Assembly (NCBI RefSeq): GCF_000159035.1
Contig: NZ_DS999574.1
Coordinates: 341,406 to 374,966, forward strand
Origin: Actinomyces urogenitalis DSM 15434
GTDB taxonomy: Bacteria > Actinomycetota > Actinomycetes > Actinomycetales > Actinomycetaceae
Direction of reading: 5' to 3'
Length of the DNA stretch: 33,561 nucleotides
The translations under genes and the position numbers were made by a program. The notes beneath the pieces were generated by a model. The model was not told the origin of the DNA, did not search any database, and saw only the letters and a program-made list of their open reading frames with translations. Below, piece after piece: positions 8,428 through 17,669 of the stretch (positions are counted from its first letter, which is position 1; the number at the start of each line of letters is the position of its first letter).

Positions 8428-9480
8428 TCACAGCACGCTGGAGCCTGCCACCACCAGGCGCCCGGCGATGGCCTCGACGCCGTGGTGCGGCTGGCCCGCC
8501 ATGGCCTCGCGCAGGCGCTGGGCGGCGGTCCTGCCGATCTTCTCCAGACGCATGTCGATCGTGGTCAGGCTCGGGCGGCAGCCGTCGATGATGGGGTGCC
8601 AGTTGTCGTGGCCGACGACGGCGACGTCCTGGGGCACGTTGGCCCCGAGGTCTCGCAGGGTGTCGAGGGCGCCGCGGGCAATCTGGTCGTTGCCGCACAC
8701 GAGGGCGTCGACGTCGGGCCACTGGCTCAGCGCCGTCCGGGCGCCACTGCGTCCCCACATCTCGCTCCAGTCTCCGTACAGCGCCCCGCCGCCACATGGT
8801 GCCAGGCCGGCCTCGTGCAGGGCGTCGACGGCGCCGGCGGTGCGAGCCGTGGCTGCACCGTAGCTGGAGTCTCCCTGGATGAGGGCGATACGGCGTCGTC
8901 CTTGAGCGACCAGGTGCTCCACGGCCAGGCGCCCGGCCAGCCTGTTGTCCGAGACGATCGAGCAGTCCTGCGGGTCGAGGGAGGGGGCGTAGGCGTAGAC
9001 GACGGGGACGGGCAGGTCCTTGCCGATCGAGGGGCGTGGGTCCGGGCGGGCGCCGACGACGACGAGTCCGTCCACCCGCCGCTCCAGCATGGAGGACAGG
9101 TGGTAGCGCTCGCGGATGACGTCTCCGCGGGCGTCGCAGAGCATGACGGAGACCTCGTTGACTCCGAAGGCGTTCTCCACCCCCATGAGCAGGGGGATGG
9201 AGAAGCGGCCGACGAGGTCGTGGGTGATGAGCCCGACGGTGTTCGTGCGGCCGGTGGCCAGGCTCCGGGCGATGGTTGAGGGCGCGAAGCCAAGCTCGTC
9301 AGCTGCCTGCCGGACGCGTTGACGAGTGCGGGGACTGACGCCGTCGCGGCCGTTGAGGGCCTTGGAGGCAGTGGACAGGGAGACCGAGGCTCTGGCGGCA
9401 ACCTGTGCCAGAGTGACGGGCGTGCGCATGGTCGAGGACGATGCTTCTGCGTCACTTTCGAAAATCTCCGCGGATGCCAT
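8428..9480 (-). CDS. LacI-family transcriptional regulator of the adjacent arabinofuranoside operon
   Basis: The N-terminal LacI helix-turn-helix is clear: VTLAQVAARASVSLSTASKA, followed by LNGRDGVSPRTRQRV and the hinge helix ARSLATGRT. A periplasmic-binding-like sensor domain follows, ending in the usual DVAVVGHDN and PSLTTIDM strands. The protein is 350 residues with the ATG at 9480. An internal ATG at 9429 (MRTPVTLAQV) would give a more typical LacI start. I kept 9480 because a promoter-like TTGCCC, 17-bp gap, TAGCGT lies six bases upstream and suits a leaderless mRNA; neither start has a ribosome site. It is divergent from the sugar ABC operon, so it most likely represses that operon and responds to an arabinose-containing sugar (inference). 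Confidence 0.88.
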   Translation of the reverse strand: MASAEIFESDAEASSSTMRTPVTLAQVAARASVSLSTASKALNGRDGVSPRTRQRVRQAADELGFAPSTIARSLATGRTNTVGLITHDLVGRFSIPLLMGVENAFGVNEVSVMLCDARGDVIRERYHLSSMLERRVDGLVVVGARPDPRPSIGKDLPVPVVYAYAPSLDPQDCSIVSDNRLAGRLAVEHLVAQGRRRIALIQGDSSYGAATARTAGAVDALHEAGLAPCGGGALYGDWSEMWGRSGARTALSQWPDVDALVCGNDQIARGALDTLRDLGANVPQDVAVVGHDNWHPIIDGCRPSLTTIDMRLEKIGRTAAQRLREAMAGQPHHGVEAIAGRLVVAGSSVL

Positions 9481-9486
9481 AGTGGC

Positions 9487-9515
9487 ACGCTACCGGGCTT
9501 GCCCGGATCGGGCAA
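9487..9515 (-). promoter_or_regulatory. Candidate lacI promoter with overlapping inverted repeat
   Basis: On the - strand TTGCCC (9515-9510), a 17-bp spacer and TAGCGT (9492-9487) lie just before the ATG at 9480. The -35 is part of an inverted repeat TTGCCCG-ATC-CGGGCAA (9515-9499), which could be an operator for autoregulation. Match to the sigma-A consensus is partial. Confidence 0.4.
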
Positions 9516-9612
9516 CCCGTCACTGTTTTCGTTGAATTACCAGGGATTGACATGCTTCTCCCAGTGTTGTCGAGAGGCTGTATCTCCCTGCTCGGGGAAG
9601 AGGTTCTCGCGC

Positions 9613-9662
9613 TTGCCTCCATAGAACTGGCGGCTGTACGCTCAGTTTCGCAAGCGCTTTCC
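9613..9662 (+). promoter_or_regulatory. Candidate operon promoter with LacI-type operator
   Basis: TTGCCT (9613-9618), an 18-bp gap and TACGCT (9637-9642) make a weak sigma-A promoter. Directly after it, GTTTCGCAAGCGCTTTCC (9645-9662) carries the palindromic core AAGCGCTT with the central CG typical of LacI-family operators. The operator would cover the transcription start, an ideal position for repression of the binding-protein operon that begins at 9734. Confidence 0.6.
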
Positions 9663-9733
9663 ATCGTGTGGACAAAGTCCTGGCGAGGAGCGTCCCGGGC
9701 CTGGCCCACCCTCAATGACGAGACGGAGAACCC

Positions 9734-11053
9734 ATGAGCACAACGATGATGAGTCGGCGCAGCCTCCTTCAGACCACTGCTGTTGTCAGCGCCCTGGCAA
9801 TGGCTGCTGGACTGTCCGCGTGTGGGGGCAGCAGCAGCTCCGGTGCCAGCGACGACGTCGAGATCCCGGCTGCCGGAACCGACGACGGCACGGAACTGAC
9901 GATGTGGTCGCGCGCCCCGCTGGAGCGTCAGGTCAACAACGCGGTTGACGCCTACAACGCCAGCCACAAGAACCAGATCAAGGTCGAGCTCCTGCCTAAT
10001 GACGACGTCGAGGGCAAGGTTGGCGCCGCTATCCAGACTGATGGCCTGCCGGACATCCTGGCCGGTGACGTGGTTCGTATCCCCTACTGGGTTCAGCAGG
10101 GTGTCTTCCGCGACCTGACTGCCCAGATCGACGCGCTGGCCAACAAGGACGACCTCCAGCAGGGGCACATCGACGCTGGCACCTTCGAGGGCAAGTCACA
10201 CACCCTCCCCTTCGTCACGGATATCTCCGTCATGGTGTGGAACAAGGACCTCTATCGTGAAGCCGGGCTTGACCCTGAGGCCGGCCCGACCACGCTTGAG
10301 GAGTACGAGGCTCACGCTACGGCTATTGCCAAGCTCGGTAAGAGCGACGTCTCGGGGACCTTCATCGCCGGCTCCTCCGGTGGTGCCCTGGTCTTCACCC
10401 TCTTCCCGATGCTGTGGGCGGGTGGAGAAGAGGTCCTCAGCGATGACGGCACTCAGTCCTTCATGGCCTCCGAGGACGCTAAGAAGATCTACTCCTCCCT
10501 CAACCGTCTGGCAGCGCTCGACGGAGGTATCGGTGCGGGCTCGAAGGAGGAGACCGGCGCCACCTGGACGGCGGCCTTCTCTGAGGGGCGCGTTGGCGTC
10601 ATGCCCTACGCCTACACGGCTGTGACCTCGCTGTTCGAGGAGTCCTCCTTCGAGGTTGGCGTCGCGGCGATCCCGGGCGTCAACGGCGGTGGCTCCACCT
10701 TCCTGGGCGGGGACGCCATCGGCATCTCGCGTAACTGCGCCAAGCCCGCCCAGGCCTGGAACTTCATGGCCTGGCTCATGAGCGATGGGGCTCAGCAGGC
10801 CGTCTTCGCTGACAACAACGACACCGCATCCTCGCTCACGGTCCTGGCTGACGGGTACAGCGAGGCTGACGAGCGCACTCGGACCGCCAACGCGGCGATC
10901 GCCAACGGGCGCACGCCGGTGGCCGTCAACTTCAACGAGGCCTTCAACGCCGCCGGAAGTCCCTGGCAGCTGCTGATCCAGGACGGAATTTGGGGCGATG
11001 GCTCCAAGGTGGACACCTACAACGAGCAGATCGACGCCGTGCTCGCCCAGTAG
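9734..11053 (+). CDS. Sugar ABC transporter substrate-binding lipoprotein (family 1)
   Basis: A 439-residue secreted protein. The N-terminus has SRRSLL, a possible twin-arginine motif, a hydrophobic stretch and the lipobox LSAC with Cys30 as the lipidation site, followed by a Ser/Gly linker. The mature part shows the family 1 extracellular solute-binding fold (ELTMWSRAPLERQVNN, PFVTDISVMVWNKDLYREAG, and FLGGDAIGIS near the C-terminal lobe). GGAGAA at 9725-9730 is a good ribosome site for the ATG at 9734. It is the first gene of an operon with two permeases and a GH127 enzyme, so the ligand is probably an arabinofuranose-containing oligosaccharide; this comes from context only. Confidence 0.92.
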   Translation: MSTTMMSRRSLLQTTAVVSALAMAAGLSACGGSSSSGASDDVEIPAAGTDDGTELTMWSRAPLERQVNNAVDAYNASHKNQIKVELLPNDDVEGKVGAAIQTDGLPDILAGDVVRIPYWVQQGVFRDLTAQIDALANKDDLQQGHIDAGTFEGKSHTLPFVTDISVMVWNKDLYREAGLDPEAGPTTLEEYEAHATAIAKLGKSDVSGTFIAGSSGGALVFTLFPMLWAGGEEVLSDDGTQSFMASEDAKKIYSSLNRLAALDGGIGAGSKEETGATWTAAFSEGRVGVMPYAYTAVTSLFEESSFEVGVAAIPGVNGGGSTFLGGDAIGISRNCAKPAQAWNFMAWLMSDGAQQAVFADNNDTASSLTVLADGYSEADERTRTANAAIANGRTPVAVNFNEAFNAAGSPWQLLIQDGIWGDGSKVDTYNEQIDAVLAQ

Positions 11054-11067
11054 GCCTGCCCGCTGCA

Positions 11068-11110
11068 TCGTCCCGGATGACGGTGACCTCGTTGCCGTCA
11101 TCCGGGACGA
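11068..11110 (+). promoter_or_regulatory. Intergenic hairpin between binding protein and permease genes
   Basis: Perfect 16-bp inverted repeat: TCGTCCCGGATGACGG at 11068-11083 and its complement at 11095-11110, with an 11-base loop. It sits 15 bases after the binding-protein stop and 38 bases before the permease start. Such hairpins commonly act as partial terminators or 3' stabilisers, giving more binding protein than permease from one operon. No T run follows, which favours partial readthrough or stabilisation. Confidence 0.7.
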
Positions 11111-11148
11111 TGCCGGCCCCTGTTCCTGACCTTCCAGACGGAGAAACC

Positions 11149-12078
11149 ATGCCCCACACACTCACGGCCGCCCAGGAGCGCCGGATGCGACGCGTCAAGC
11201 GGCGCGAGAACCTGCGTGCGGGTGCCTATGTAGCACCCACCGTGGTCATGCTCGTCCTGTTCTTCATCGTGCCGATCGTCCTGGTCGTCATCATGTCGGT
11301 GTCTCGGTGGACCCTGCTTGGCGGCAACATGGGCACCGCCTTCCCGGACAACTTCGTCAAGGTCCTGCGTGACCCGATGCTCGTGCAGTCCACGGTCTTC
11401 ACCTTGAAGTACACCGTGGTCACCACGATCATTCTCATGCCGATCGCCCTGGGGCTGGCCCTGCTGATTCAGGAGGCACGACGGTGGAACGCCGTCGTAC
11501 GTACGGCGATTCTCTTGCCGGCGGCGCTCGGCATCGCCTCAGCCTCCCTGCTGTTCTACGCGATCTACTCCCCGCAGGTTGGCCCGGTGACCGATATTCT
11601 GGCCGCTCTGGGCCTGGCGGAGGCCGGTAGCTCGGTGCTGGGTACTCCCACAGGCGCGCTGATCGCCACGGTGGTCCTCGTGGTGTGGCGCTTCGCTGGC
11701 TACTACATGATCCTCACGATGGTGGGCGTCCAGGCGATCCCGACCGAGGTCTACGAGGCTGCCAAGATTGACGGCGCCGGGCGCTGGCGCACGTTTACTG
11801 ACGTCACCTTCCCCCTGCTCAAGCCAACGATTGCCATGACGACGATCATGTCCGTCACGGGCTCGCTGCTGGCCTTTGACCAGTTCTTCATCCTGACCAA
11901 GGGCGGGCCGAACAACTCAACGATGACGGTGGTCCAGCTCATCTACAAGTACGCCTTCGAGACCAAGCGTGACCTTGGCATGGCTGCGGCCCTGTCCGTG
12001 CTTGTGCTGATCGCTCTGGTGGTCGTCAACGCGATCCAGCTGCGTGCCATGGGCGTGACCGACTCTGAGGAGAAGTGA
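11149..12078 (+). CDS. ABC sugar transporter permease, MalF-like
   Basis: Inner-membrane permease of 309 residues with a basic cytoplasmic N-terminus (RRMRRVKRRENL) and about six membrane spans. The coupling-helix EAA motif is visible as EVYEAAKIDGAGRWRTFTDV, followed by FPLLKP; it contacts the ATPase. The start ATG at 11149 has GGAG at 11140-11143 just upstream; the frame stays open further upstream but lacks a better start. The next permease begins three bases after the stop. No ATP-binding subunit is encoded in the operon, so a shared MsiK/MsmK-type ATPase from elsewhere probably powers it, as in many Actinobacterial sugar importers. Confidence 0.92.
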   Translation: MPHTLTAAQERRMRRVKRRENLRAGAYVAPTVVMLVLFFIVPIVLVVIMSVSRWTLLGGNMGTAFPDNFVKVLRDPMLVQSTVFTLKYTVVTTIILMPIALGLALLIQEARRWNAVVRTAILLPAALGIASASLLFYAIYSPQVGPVTDILAALGLAEAGSSVLGTPTGALIATVVLVVWRFAGYYMILTMVGVQAIPTEVYEAAKIDGAGRWRTFTDVTFPLLKPTIAMTTIMSVTGSLLAFDQFFILTKGGPNNSTMTVVQLIYKYAFETKRDLGMAAALSVLVLIALVVVNAIQLRAMGVTDSEEK

Positions 12079-12081
12079 CCG

Positions 12082-12900
12082 ATGAGCTCTTACAAGCTCT
12101 CCAAGAGCATCTACTACCTTGGCACCGGCCTGCTGGCACTGTCCTTTGTGATCCCCCTGGTGTGGGCGCTGGTCTCCTCTGTCTCGCCTGCTGCTGGAAC
12201 GGCCCAGGCTGAGGGCTACGGGTTGGGCAACTACGTCAAGCTGTTCACCTACGGAGCTGGGCTGCCGCTCTACCTGAAGAACTCCCTCGTGATCTCCGCC
12301 GTGTGCGTGCTGGTGACGTTGGTGGTGTCCACGACCGGTGGCTATGCCTTTGCGCGCTTCAGCTTTCCCTTCAAGAACGCGCTGTTTGTGCTCGTCCTGT
12401 CCATCATGATGGTGCCCTACGCCGCGCTGCTGATCCCGCTCATCGTGTGGATGAAGGACCTGGGGATGGCCAACTCCCTGGTTGGGGTCGGTCTGGTGCT
12501 GGCGCTGTTCCAGCTGCCCTTCAGCGTGTTCATGATGCGCAATGCCTTTGCGGCCCTGCCGCGCGACCTGGAGGATGCTGCCCTCATTGACGGCTGTGGC
12601 TCCTTCACGGCCTTCACCCGGATCCTGTTGCCCTCGGTGCTTCCCAGCCTGGTGACGATCGGCCTGTTCTCCTACCTCGCTGCCTGGAACGACTTCATGG
12701 TCTCGCTCTACCTGCTCGGTATGGACAACTCGCCCCTGCCTCTGGCCCTGGTCAATATGCGTCAGCAGACCATCGGCGTCATTGACTACGGGCTGACGAC
12801 GGCGGGCGTCGTCGTCCTGACCGTGCCCGCCTTCATCCTCTTCCTCGCTCTCCAGCGCTACTACATCAAGGGCATGACCTCAGGAGCGGTCAAGGGCTGA
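12082..12900 (+). CDS. ABC sugar transporter permease, MalG-like
   Basis: Inner-membrane permease of 272 residues with six predicted spans; it pairs with the upstream MalF-like protein. The EAA motif is ALPRDLEDAALIDGCGSFTA, and the C-terminus RYYIKGMTSGAVKG is the usual ending of MalG-type proteins. The start ATG at 12082 lies three bases after the previous stop, with the GAGGAG ribosome site inside the end of the upstream gene, which indicates translational coupling. Confidence 0.92.
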   Translation: MSSYKLSKSIYYLGTGLLALSFVIPLVWALVSSVSPAAGTAQAEGYGLGNYVKLFTYGAGLPLYLKNSLVISAVCVLVTLVVSTTGGYAFARFSFPFKNALFVLVLSIMMVPYAALLIPLIVWMKDLGMANSLVGVGLVLALFQLPFSVFMMRNAFAALPRDLEDAALIDGCGSFTAFTRILLPSVLPSLVTIGLFSYLAAWNDFMVSLYLLGMDNSPLPLALVNMRQQTIGVIDYGLTTAGVVVLTVPAFILFLALQRYYIKGMTSGAVKG

Positions 12901-13009
12901 GCCTTGCTCCTAGCCGCCACACACTGTTCTTGACCAACCCATTGGCTTTTCGCTCCACGGCTGCCACTTCTGCCCGATACTGACACCGACGTCATCAAAG
13001 GAAACCCTC

Positions 13010-14971
13010 ATGCACACCCAGATCGCCCCTGCTGCCAAGGCCCAGGTCCTGCCGAGCCCCGGCTCGGTGCACGTGCTCAATCCCCTGAGCATGGACGAGG
13101 TCACCCTCACCTCCGGATTCTGGCGGGAGCGCCAGGAGGTCAATGCCTCGGGCACCCTGCCCCACTCCCTGGCGTGGGAGGAGAGGATCGGCTGGATCGA
13201 CAACTTCGTGCGTGCCGCCGCAGGTGATATCGCCGGACACCACGCCGGCCTGTGGTTCGCGGACTCAGACGTCTACAAGCTCATCGAGGCCATGGCCTGG
13301 GAGGTCGGCCGCACCGGGGACGCTGCTCTGGAGGCACAGATCCAGCGCCTGGGCGCCCTGATCGAGACCGTCCAGGACGAGGACGGGTACCTCAACACCC
13401 GCTATGACAAGCCGGGGGTCGAGGACCGCTACACCGACTTCGCCATGGGGCACGAGCTGTACTGCACGGGCCACCTCATTCAGGCAGCCGTCGCCCGCCT
13501 GCGTACCGGCTTCGGCAGCGACGACGTCATCGTGCGCATCGCCCTGCGCAACGCCGACCACGTCTGCCAGACCTTCGGGCCGGACGGCCAGGTCGCCGTC
13601 GGCGGTCACCCTGAGGTTGAGGTGGCGCTCGTCGAGCTCTACCGCGCCACCGGCGAGCGCCGTTACCTTGACCAGGCCCAGCTCTTCCTCGACCGGCGCG
13701 GCCACGGCCTGCTGGGCGACTGGGAGTTCGGCCGCGAGTACTTCCAGGACGCCACCCCGATCCGCGAGGAGACCGTGGCCCGCGGTCACGCTGTGCGAGC
13801 GCTCTACCTCATGGCCGGCGCGATCGACGCCGCCATGGAGCGCGGGGACACTGAGCTGCTGGAGATCGTGCGCGCCCAGTACGACCGCACCCTGGCCAGG
13901 CGCACCTACATCACCGGCGGCATGGGCTCACGTCACGAGGGCGAGGCCTTCGGCGAGGACTTCGAGCTGCCGGCGGACCGCTCCTACTGCGAGACCTGTG
14001 CGGGCATCGCCTCGGTCATGGTGGCCTGGCGCCTGCTGCTGGCCACGGGCGAGACCTCGTACGCCGACGTCATCGAGCGCACGCTCTACAACGTCGTGGC
14101 CACCTCTCCCAGCGCCGAGGGCTGCTCCTTCTTCTACGCCAACCCCCTCCAGGTCAGGGTCCCCGGGCAGGAGTCCACCCCCAACGAGCTGTCGATGCGA
14201 TCGGGATCCAGCCTGCGTGCCGCGTGGTTCGAGGTCTCCTGCTGCCCGACCAACATCGCCCGCACGCTGGCCTCCCTCGGTGGTGCCAGCGTCACGCGCA
14301 GCACCCAGGACCCTGCGAGCCTGTTCATCCACCTGCTGTCAGCCATGCAGATCCGCACGCAGGTTCCCACTGACGACGGCGAGCAGGAGCTCGTGGTGAG
14401 CCTGGAGACGGACTATCCCGTCAGCGGCCGGCTGACCCTGAGAGTCGAGCAGGCGCCGTCGTGCCCGGTCAGCGTGTCCGTGCGCGTGCCCGCCTGGACG
14501 TGGTCGGGCGCCAGGCTGGACGGAGCTGAGGTCAGCGGCGGCTACGCCGTCGTCTCCGGGGTCCTGAGCGCCGGCGAGACCCACGTGCTGGAGCTGGACA
14601 TGAGTCCGCGTCTGACTGTGCCGGACCCGCGGATCGATGCGGTGCGCGGCTGCGTAGCCGTGGAGCGTGGACCGCTGGTGCTGTGCGCGGAGTCCGTGGA
14701 CTTGCCTGAGGGCATGAGCCTGGACGAGATCGCACTCGTGCCAGGTGCCGCCCCGGCCATCGCTGACGACGGCGCAGTGGTCGTCCCTGCCCGCCGGGTG
14801 CCCGAGGCTGCGCGCCGGTGGCCCTACAGCGAGGCCGGCTCGCACCAGGGGTGCGAGGAAGGCGGCGACCAGCCGGCCGAGGTCTTCGACCTGCCGCTCA
14901 TTCCTTACTACTCCTGGGCTAACCGTGGCCCGGCCACCATGCGTGTGTGGCTGCCTCGCGCCGAGGCCTGA
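13010..14971 (+). CDS. Beta-L-arabinofuranosidase, glycoside hydrolase family 127
   Basis: Cytoplasmic enzyme of 653 residues with no signal peptide, cleaving beta-L-arabinofuranosides brought in by the upstream transporter. The (alpha/alpha)6-barrel N-terminal part carries the family's zinc-thiolate catalytic site: Y-C327-E328-T-C330 and C411-C412-P-T-N. In the characterised Bifidobacterium longum enzyme HypBA1 the matching residues are E338, C340, C417 and C418, with the first cysteine of the CC pair as nucleophile, so all four are present here. Beta-sandwich domains follow. GGAAA before the ATG at 13010 is a ribosome site. It lies 109 bases after the permease genes and is probably in the same operon. 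Likely substrates are arabino-oligosaccharides from plant cell-wall glycoproteins. Confidence 0.92.
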   Translation: MHTQIAPAAKAQVLPSPGSVHVLNPLSMDEVTLTSGFWRERQEVNASGTLPHSLAWEERIGWIDNFVRAAAGDIAGHHAGLWFADSDVYKLIEAMAWEVGRTGDAALEAQIQRLGALIETVQDEDGYLNTRYDKPGVEDRYTDFAMGHELYCTGHLIQAAVARLRTGFGSDDVIVRIALRNADHVCQTFGPDGQVAVGGHPEVEVALVELYRATGERRYLDQAQLFLDRRGHGLLGDWEFGREYFQDATPIREETVARGHAVRALYLMAGAIDAAMERGDTELLEIVRAQYDRTLARRTYITGGMGSRHEGEAFGEDFELPADRSYCETCAGIASVMVAWRLLLATGETSYADVIERTLYNVVATSPSAEGCSFFYANPLQVRVPGQESTPNELSMRSGSSLRAAWFEVSCCPTNIARTLASLGGASVTRSTQDPASLFIHLLSAMQIRTQVPTDDGEQELVVSLETDYPVSGRLTLRVEQAPSCPVSVSVRVPAWTWSGARLDGAEVSGGYAVVSGVLSAGETHVLELDMSPRLTVPDPRIDAVRGCVAVERGPLVLCAESVDLPEGMSLDEIALVPGAAPAIADDGAVVVPARRVPEAARRWPYSEAGSHQGCEEGGDQPAEVFDLPLIPYYSWANRGPATMRVWLPRAEA

Positions 14972-15069
14972 CAGTTTCCTGGACGCGTCTTCGGACCATG
15001 TCACAGGCGCTGCATGCTGTTCTCCTCGCTCTGGTGTGGTCATACTGGACAACAGCCTGAGGCGGCCTC

Positions 15070-17445
15070 ATGCCGTCTCAGCCAGTGTCCGCGGACAGAA
15101 ACGAGGAGCGCGTGGCAGACAGCGCGAAGCCCAACGGTTCCAGCCGCCGAGGCGGGAAGCTCGCTGAGGCGGCCAGGAGCGGCAGGCAGGACGGCGGCGG
15201 TCGTGGCCGCCGTCCAGGCTCGTCACGGCCGTCCTCACGATCGGCCAGCAGCCCGGCCCGCAGCAAGGCGAAGAGTGCCCGGGGCGCGGGGGCGTCATCG
15301 GCGAGCAGGAAACGGCTGCTGAACTACCCACGAGCCGGCAAGGGGCCGATCCACCGGTGGCTGCCCAGCTGGAGGTTCGTTCTCGGGGCCTTCCTGCTCA
15401 TGATCGCGGCGATGGCGACCACCTTCATCATCGCCTACAACATCATCAAGATCCCCGCGCCCAGCGAGTTCGCCCAGGCGCAGTCCACCACCGTCTACTA
15501 CGCCGACGGTCAGACCAAGATGGGCACCTTCGCTGAGGTCAACCGCACCATCATCGACGCCTCGACGCTGCCGGACTACGTGGGCAACGCCGTCATCGCC
15601 TCGGAGGACCGCAGCTTCTACACCAACAACGGTGTGGACCCCAAGGGCATCGCACGCGCCTTCTGGAACAACCTGCGCGGCGGCGCGACCCAGGGCGCCT
15701 CGACGCTGACTCAGCAGTACATCAAGAACTACTACGTGGACACCACCAGCTCCTACGTGGGTAAGTTCAAGCAGGCCATCATGGCCATCAAGATCGACCG
15801 TGAGATGTCCAAGCAGGACATCCTCGACTCCTACCTCAACACGGTCTACTTCGGGCGCGGCGCCTACGGCATCGAGGCCGCTGCACAGGCTTTCTTCGGG
15901 CACAGTGCCAGTGAGCTGACGGCCTCGGAGTCGGCGCTGCTGGCCGGCATCATGCCTGCGCCTAGCGCCTGGGACCCTGCGGTGGACCCGGAGCAGGCTC
16001 AGGTGCGTTTCCAGCGCGTGCTGGACTTCATGCTCGCTGACGGCTACATCACCCAGTCCGAGTACGACTCGGCGGCCATGCCCGAGACCACGACGCAGCA
16101 GACTGACGAGGTCTACGCCGGGCCGGGCGGCTACATCCTGCAGCTGGTGCGCTCTGAGCTCGTGGCCAAGGCCGGCATGACCACCGAGCAGATCGACACC
16201 GGCGGCTACCGCATCACGACGACGATCAACAAGACCGACCAGGACGCGGCCGTGGCCGCCGTCCAGGCGTTGCCGGAGGGGCACTCGGAGAACCTGAGGG
16301 CGGCGCTGGTGTCCATCGACGCCACCAACGGCGGCATCCTGGCCCTGTACGGAGGAGCGGACTACCTCACCAGCCAGGTCAGCTCGGCCACCGACGCCGT
16401 CGCCCAGGCCGGATCGACCTTCAAGCCCTTCGCGCTGGTCGGAGCCCTGGAGAAGGGGGCGACGCTGTCCAACGGGTACTCCGGCTCCTCGCCCATGTCG
16501 ATTGAGGGCACGACCTTCCAGAACTACGGCAATACCTCCTACGGCTGGTCCAACCTCATCACGGCCACGGCCTACTCGATCAACACGCCCTACGTCCAGC
16601 TCAACCGGGACCTGGGTCCGGAGGTGACCAGCGACGTCGCGGTGCGTGCCGGTTACCCGAAGGACACGATGGGACTGGACACCACGGTCCAGAACGTCCT
16701 GGGCTCAGCCTCCCCGCACACCATTGACATCGCCACGGCCTACGCCACCTTCGCCGCACAAGGCACCCGGCACGAGACCCACGTGGTGGCGCAGGTGGCC
16801 AATGCCGGCGGGGACGTGGCCTACACGGCCAACACCACCGGCGAGAAGGTCTTCTCCGACGACGTCATGGCGGACGCCACCTACGCCATGCAGCAGGTGG
16901 TGAGCGAGGGATCGGGCAAGACCGCCAGGTCGCTCGGACGGCCGATCGCCGCCAAGACCGGCTCGTCCTCGGAGAACAAGTCTGCCCAGTTCGTGGGCTT
17001 TACCCCGCAGATCGCCACTGCCGTCACGCTCTACCAGACCGGTGCGGACGGCTCGGAGGAGTCGATCACCCCGTGGGGCAGCTACGACGAGATCACGGGA
17101 TCGACCTATCCGGCTGACATCTTCACCCAGTACATGACCACCGCCCTGGCGGACCTTCCGGTCGCTGAGTTTGCGCAGCGCACCTCAGGCTCCTACAAGC
17201 GGGGCAGCCTCTACGGCACCGTGGCCCCGCAGGAGGAGTACGAGCTGGAGGAGGAGTACGTCGAGCCTGAGCAGGACGAGGAGCAGCAGTCCGAGGAGAA
17301 AGAGGACACCTCGCAGGACTCTGATCCCACGCAGCAGGACCCGGCTCCGGCGGCCACCCAGGAACCCGCCCCGGGTCCCACCCAAGGCAGCGGTGGGGAG
17401 GGCTCCGGCCAAGGCGGGGTCGGAAGCCCTCAGGGCAACGGCTAG
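15070..17445 (+). CDS. Class A penicillin-binding protein (transglycosylase/transpeptidase)
   Basis: A bifunctional peptidoglycan synthase of 791 residues anchored in the membrane. A long Ser/Arg/Lys-rich cytoplasmic tail (about 100 residues) precedes one membrane span near residues 98-121. The GT51 glycosyltransferase domain has E179 in SEDRSFY and the [14 protein letters not shown] segment. The transpeptidase domain has all three penicillin-binding motifs: S449-T-F-K452, S503-I-N505 and K629-T-G631. The C-terminus is an unusual tail rich in Glu, Gln and Pro, then Gly. GAGG at 15059-15062 supports the ATG at 15070; a GTG at 15112 after GAGGAG is an alternative. The ribosomal rpsF operon starts 224 bases downstream, beyond a terminator; this gene order is common in Actinobacteria. 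Confidence 0.93.
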   Translation: MPSQPVSADRNEERVADSAKPNGSSRRGGKLAEAARSGRQDGGGRGRRPGSSRPSSRSASSPARSKAKSARGAGASSASRKRLLNYPRAGKGPIHRWLPSWRFVLGAFLLMIAAMATTFIIAYNIIKIPAPSEFAQAQSTTVYYADGQTKMGTFAEVNRTIIDASTLPDYVGNAVIASEDRSFYTNNGVDPKGIARAFWNNLRGGATQGASTLTQQYIKNYYVDTTSSYVGKFKQAIMAIKIDREMSKQDILDSYLNTVYFGRGAYGIEAAAQAFFGHSASELTASESALLAGIMPAPSAWDPAVDPEQAQVRFQRVLDFMLADGYITQSEYDSAAMPETTTQQTDEVYAGPGGYILQLVRSELVAKAGMTTEQIDTGGYRITTTINKTDQDAAVAAVQALPEGHSENLRAALVSIDATNGGILALYGGADYLTSQVSSATDAVAQAGSTFKPFALVGALEKGATLSNGYSGSSPMSIEGTTFQNYGNTSYGWSNLITATAYSINTPYVQLNRDLGPEVTSDVAVRAGYPKDTMGLDTTVQNVLGSASPHTIDIATAYATFAAQGTRHETHVVAQVANAGGDVAYTANTTGEKVFSDDVMADATYAMQQVVSEGSGKTARSLGRPIAAKTGSSSENKSAQFVGFTPQIATAVTLYQTGADGSEESITPWGSYDEITGSTYPADIFTQYMTTALADLPVAEFAQRTSGSYKRGSLYGTVAPQEEYELEEEYVEPEQDEEQQSEEKEDTSQDSDPTQQDPAPAATQEPAPGPTQGSGGEGSGQGGVGSPQGNG

Positions 17446-17481
17446 CACGACGGCGCAGAGCGCCTGAGAGGGTGAGTCACC

Positions 17482-17515
17482 ACGGCCCCACGTGTCCGAC
17501 GGCACGTGGGGCCGT
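17482..17515 (+). terminator. Rho-independent terminator after the PBP gene
   Basis: A 13-bp perfect stem (ACGGCCCCACGTG at 17482-17494, complement at 17503-17515) with an 8-base loop, 36 bases after the PBP stop. TCGTCGTC follows instead of a pure T run, as is usual at high GC. It separates the PBP gene from the rpsF operon. Confidence 0.8.
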
Positions 17516-17619
17516 CGTCGTCCCGCCTTCCGAGCCGGGGCCGGCTCCGGTAGGCTCGTGGATTGGCTGCGCCGTCTGGCAACCCGCTGGGTGGAGCAAC
17601 CAATACGCATCACCCTCCT

Positions 17620-17638
17620 GTCACGGAGAGACCGTGAC
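17620..17638 (+). promoter_or_regulatory. Hairpin in the rpsF leader (possible S6:S18 autoregulatory site)
   Basis: GTCACGG (17620-17626) and CCGTGAC (17632-17638) form a 7-bp stem with loop AGAGA, 31 bases before rpsF. Many bacteria have an RNA in this leader bound by the S6:S18 complex. I cannot confirm the consensus (a bulge with CCG) by eye, so the role is only suggested by position. Confidence 0.3.
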
Positions 17639-17669
17639 CGCCATAGACCAGAGGAGGTGGGTACCAAGC

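Noticed and set aside
9667-9675. TGTGGACAA, a single reverse DnaA box in the sugar operon leader
   Set aside because: An isolated nine-base match, with no other boxes nearby; likely chance.
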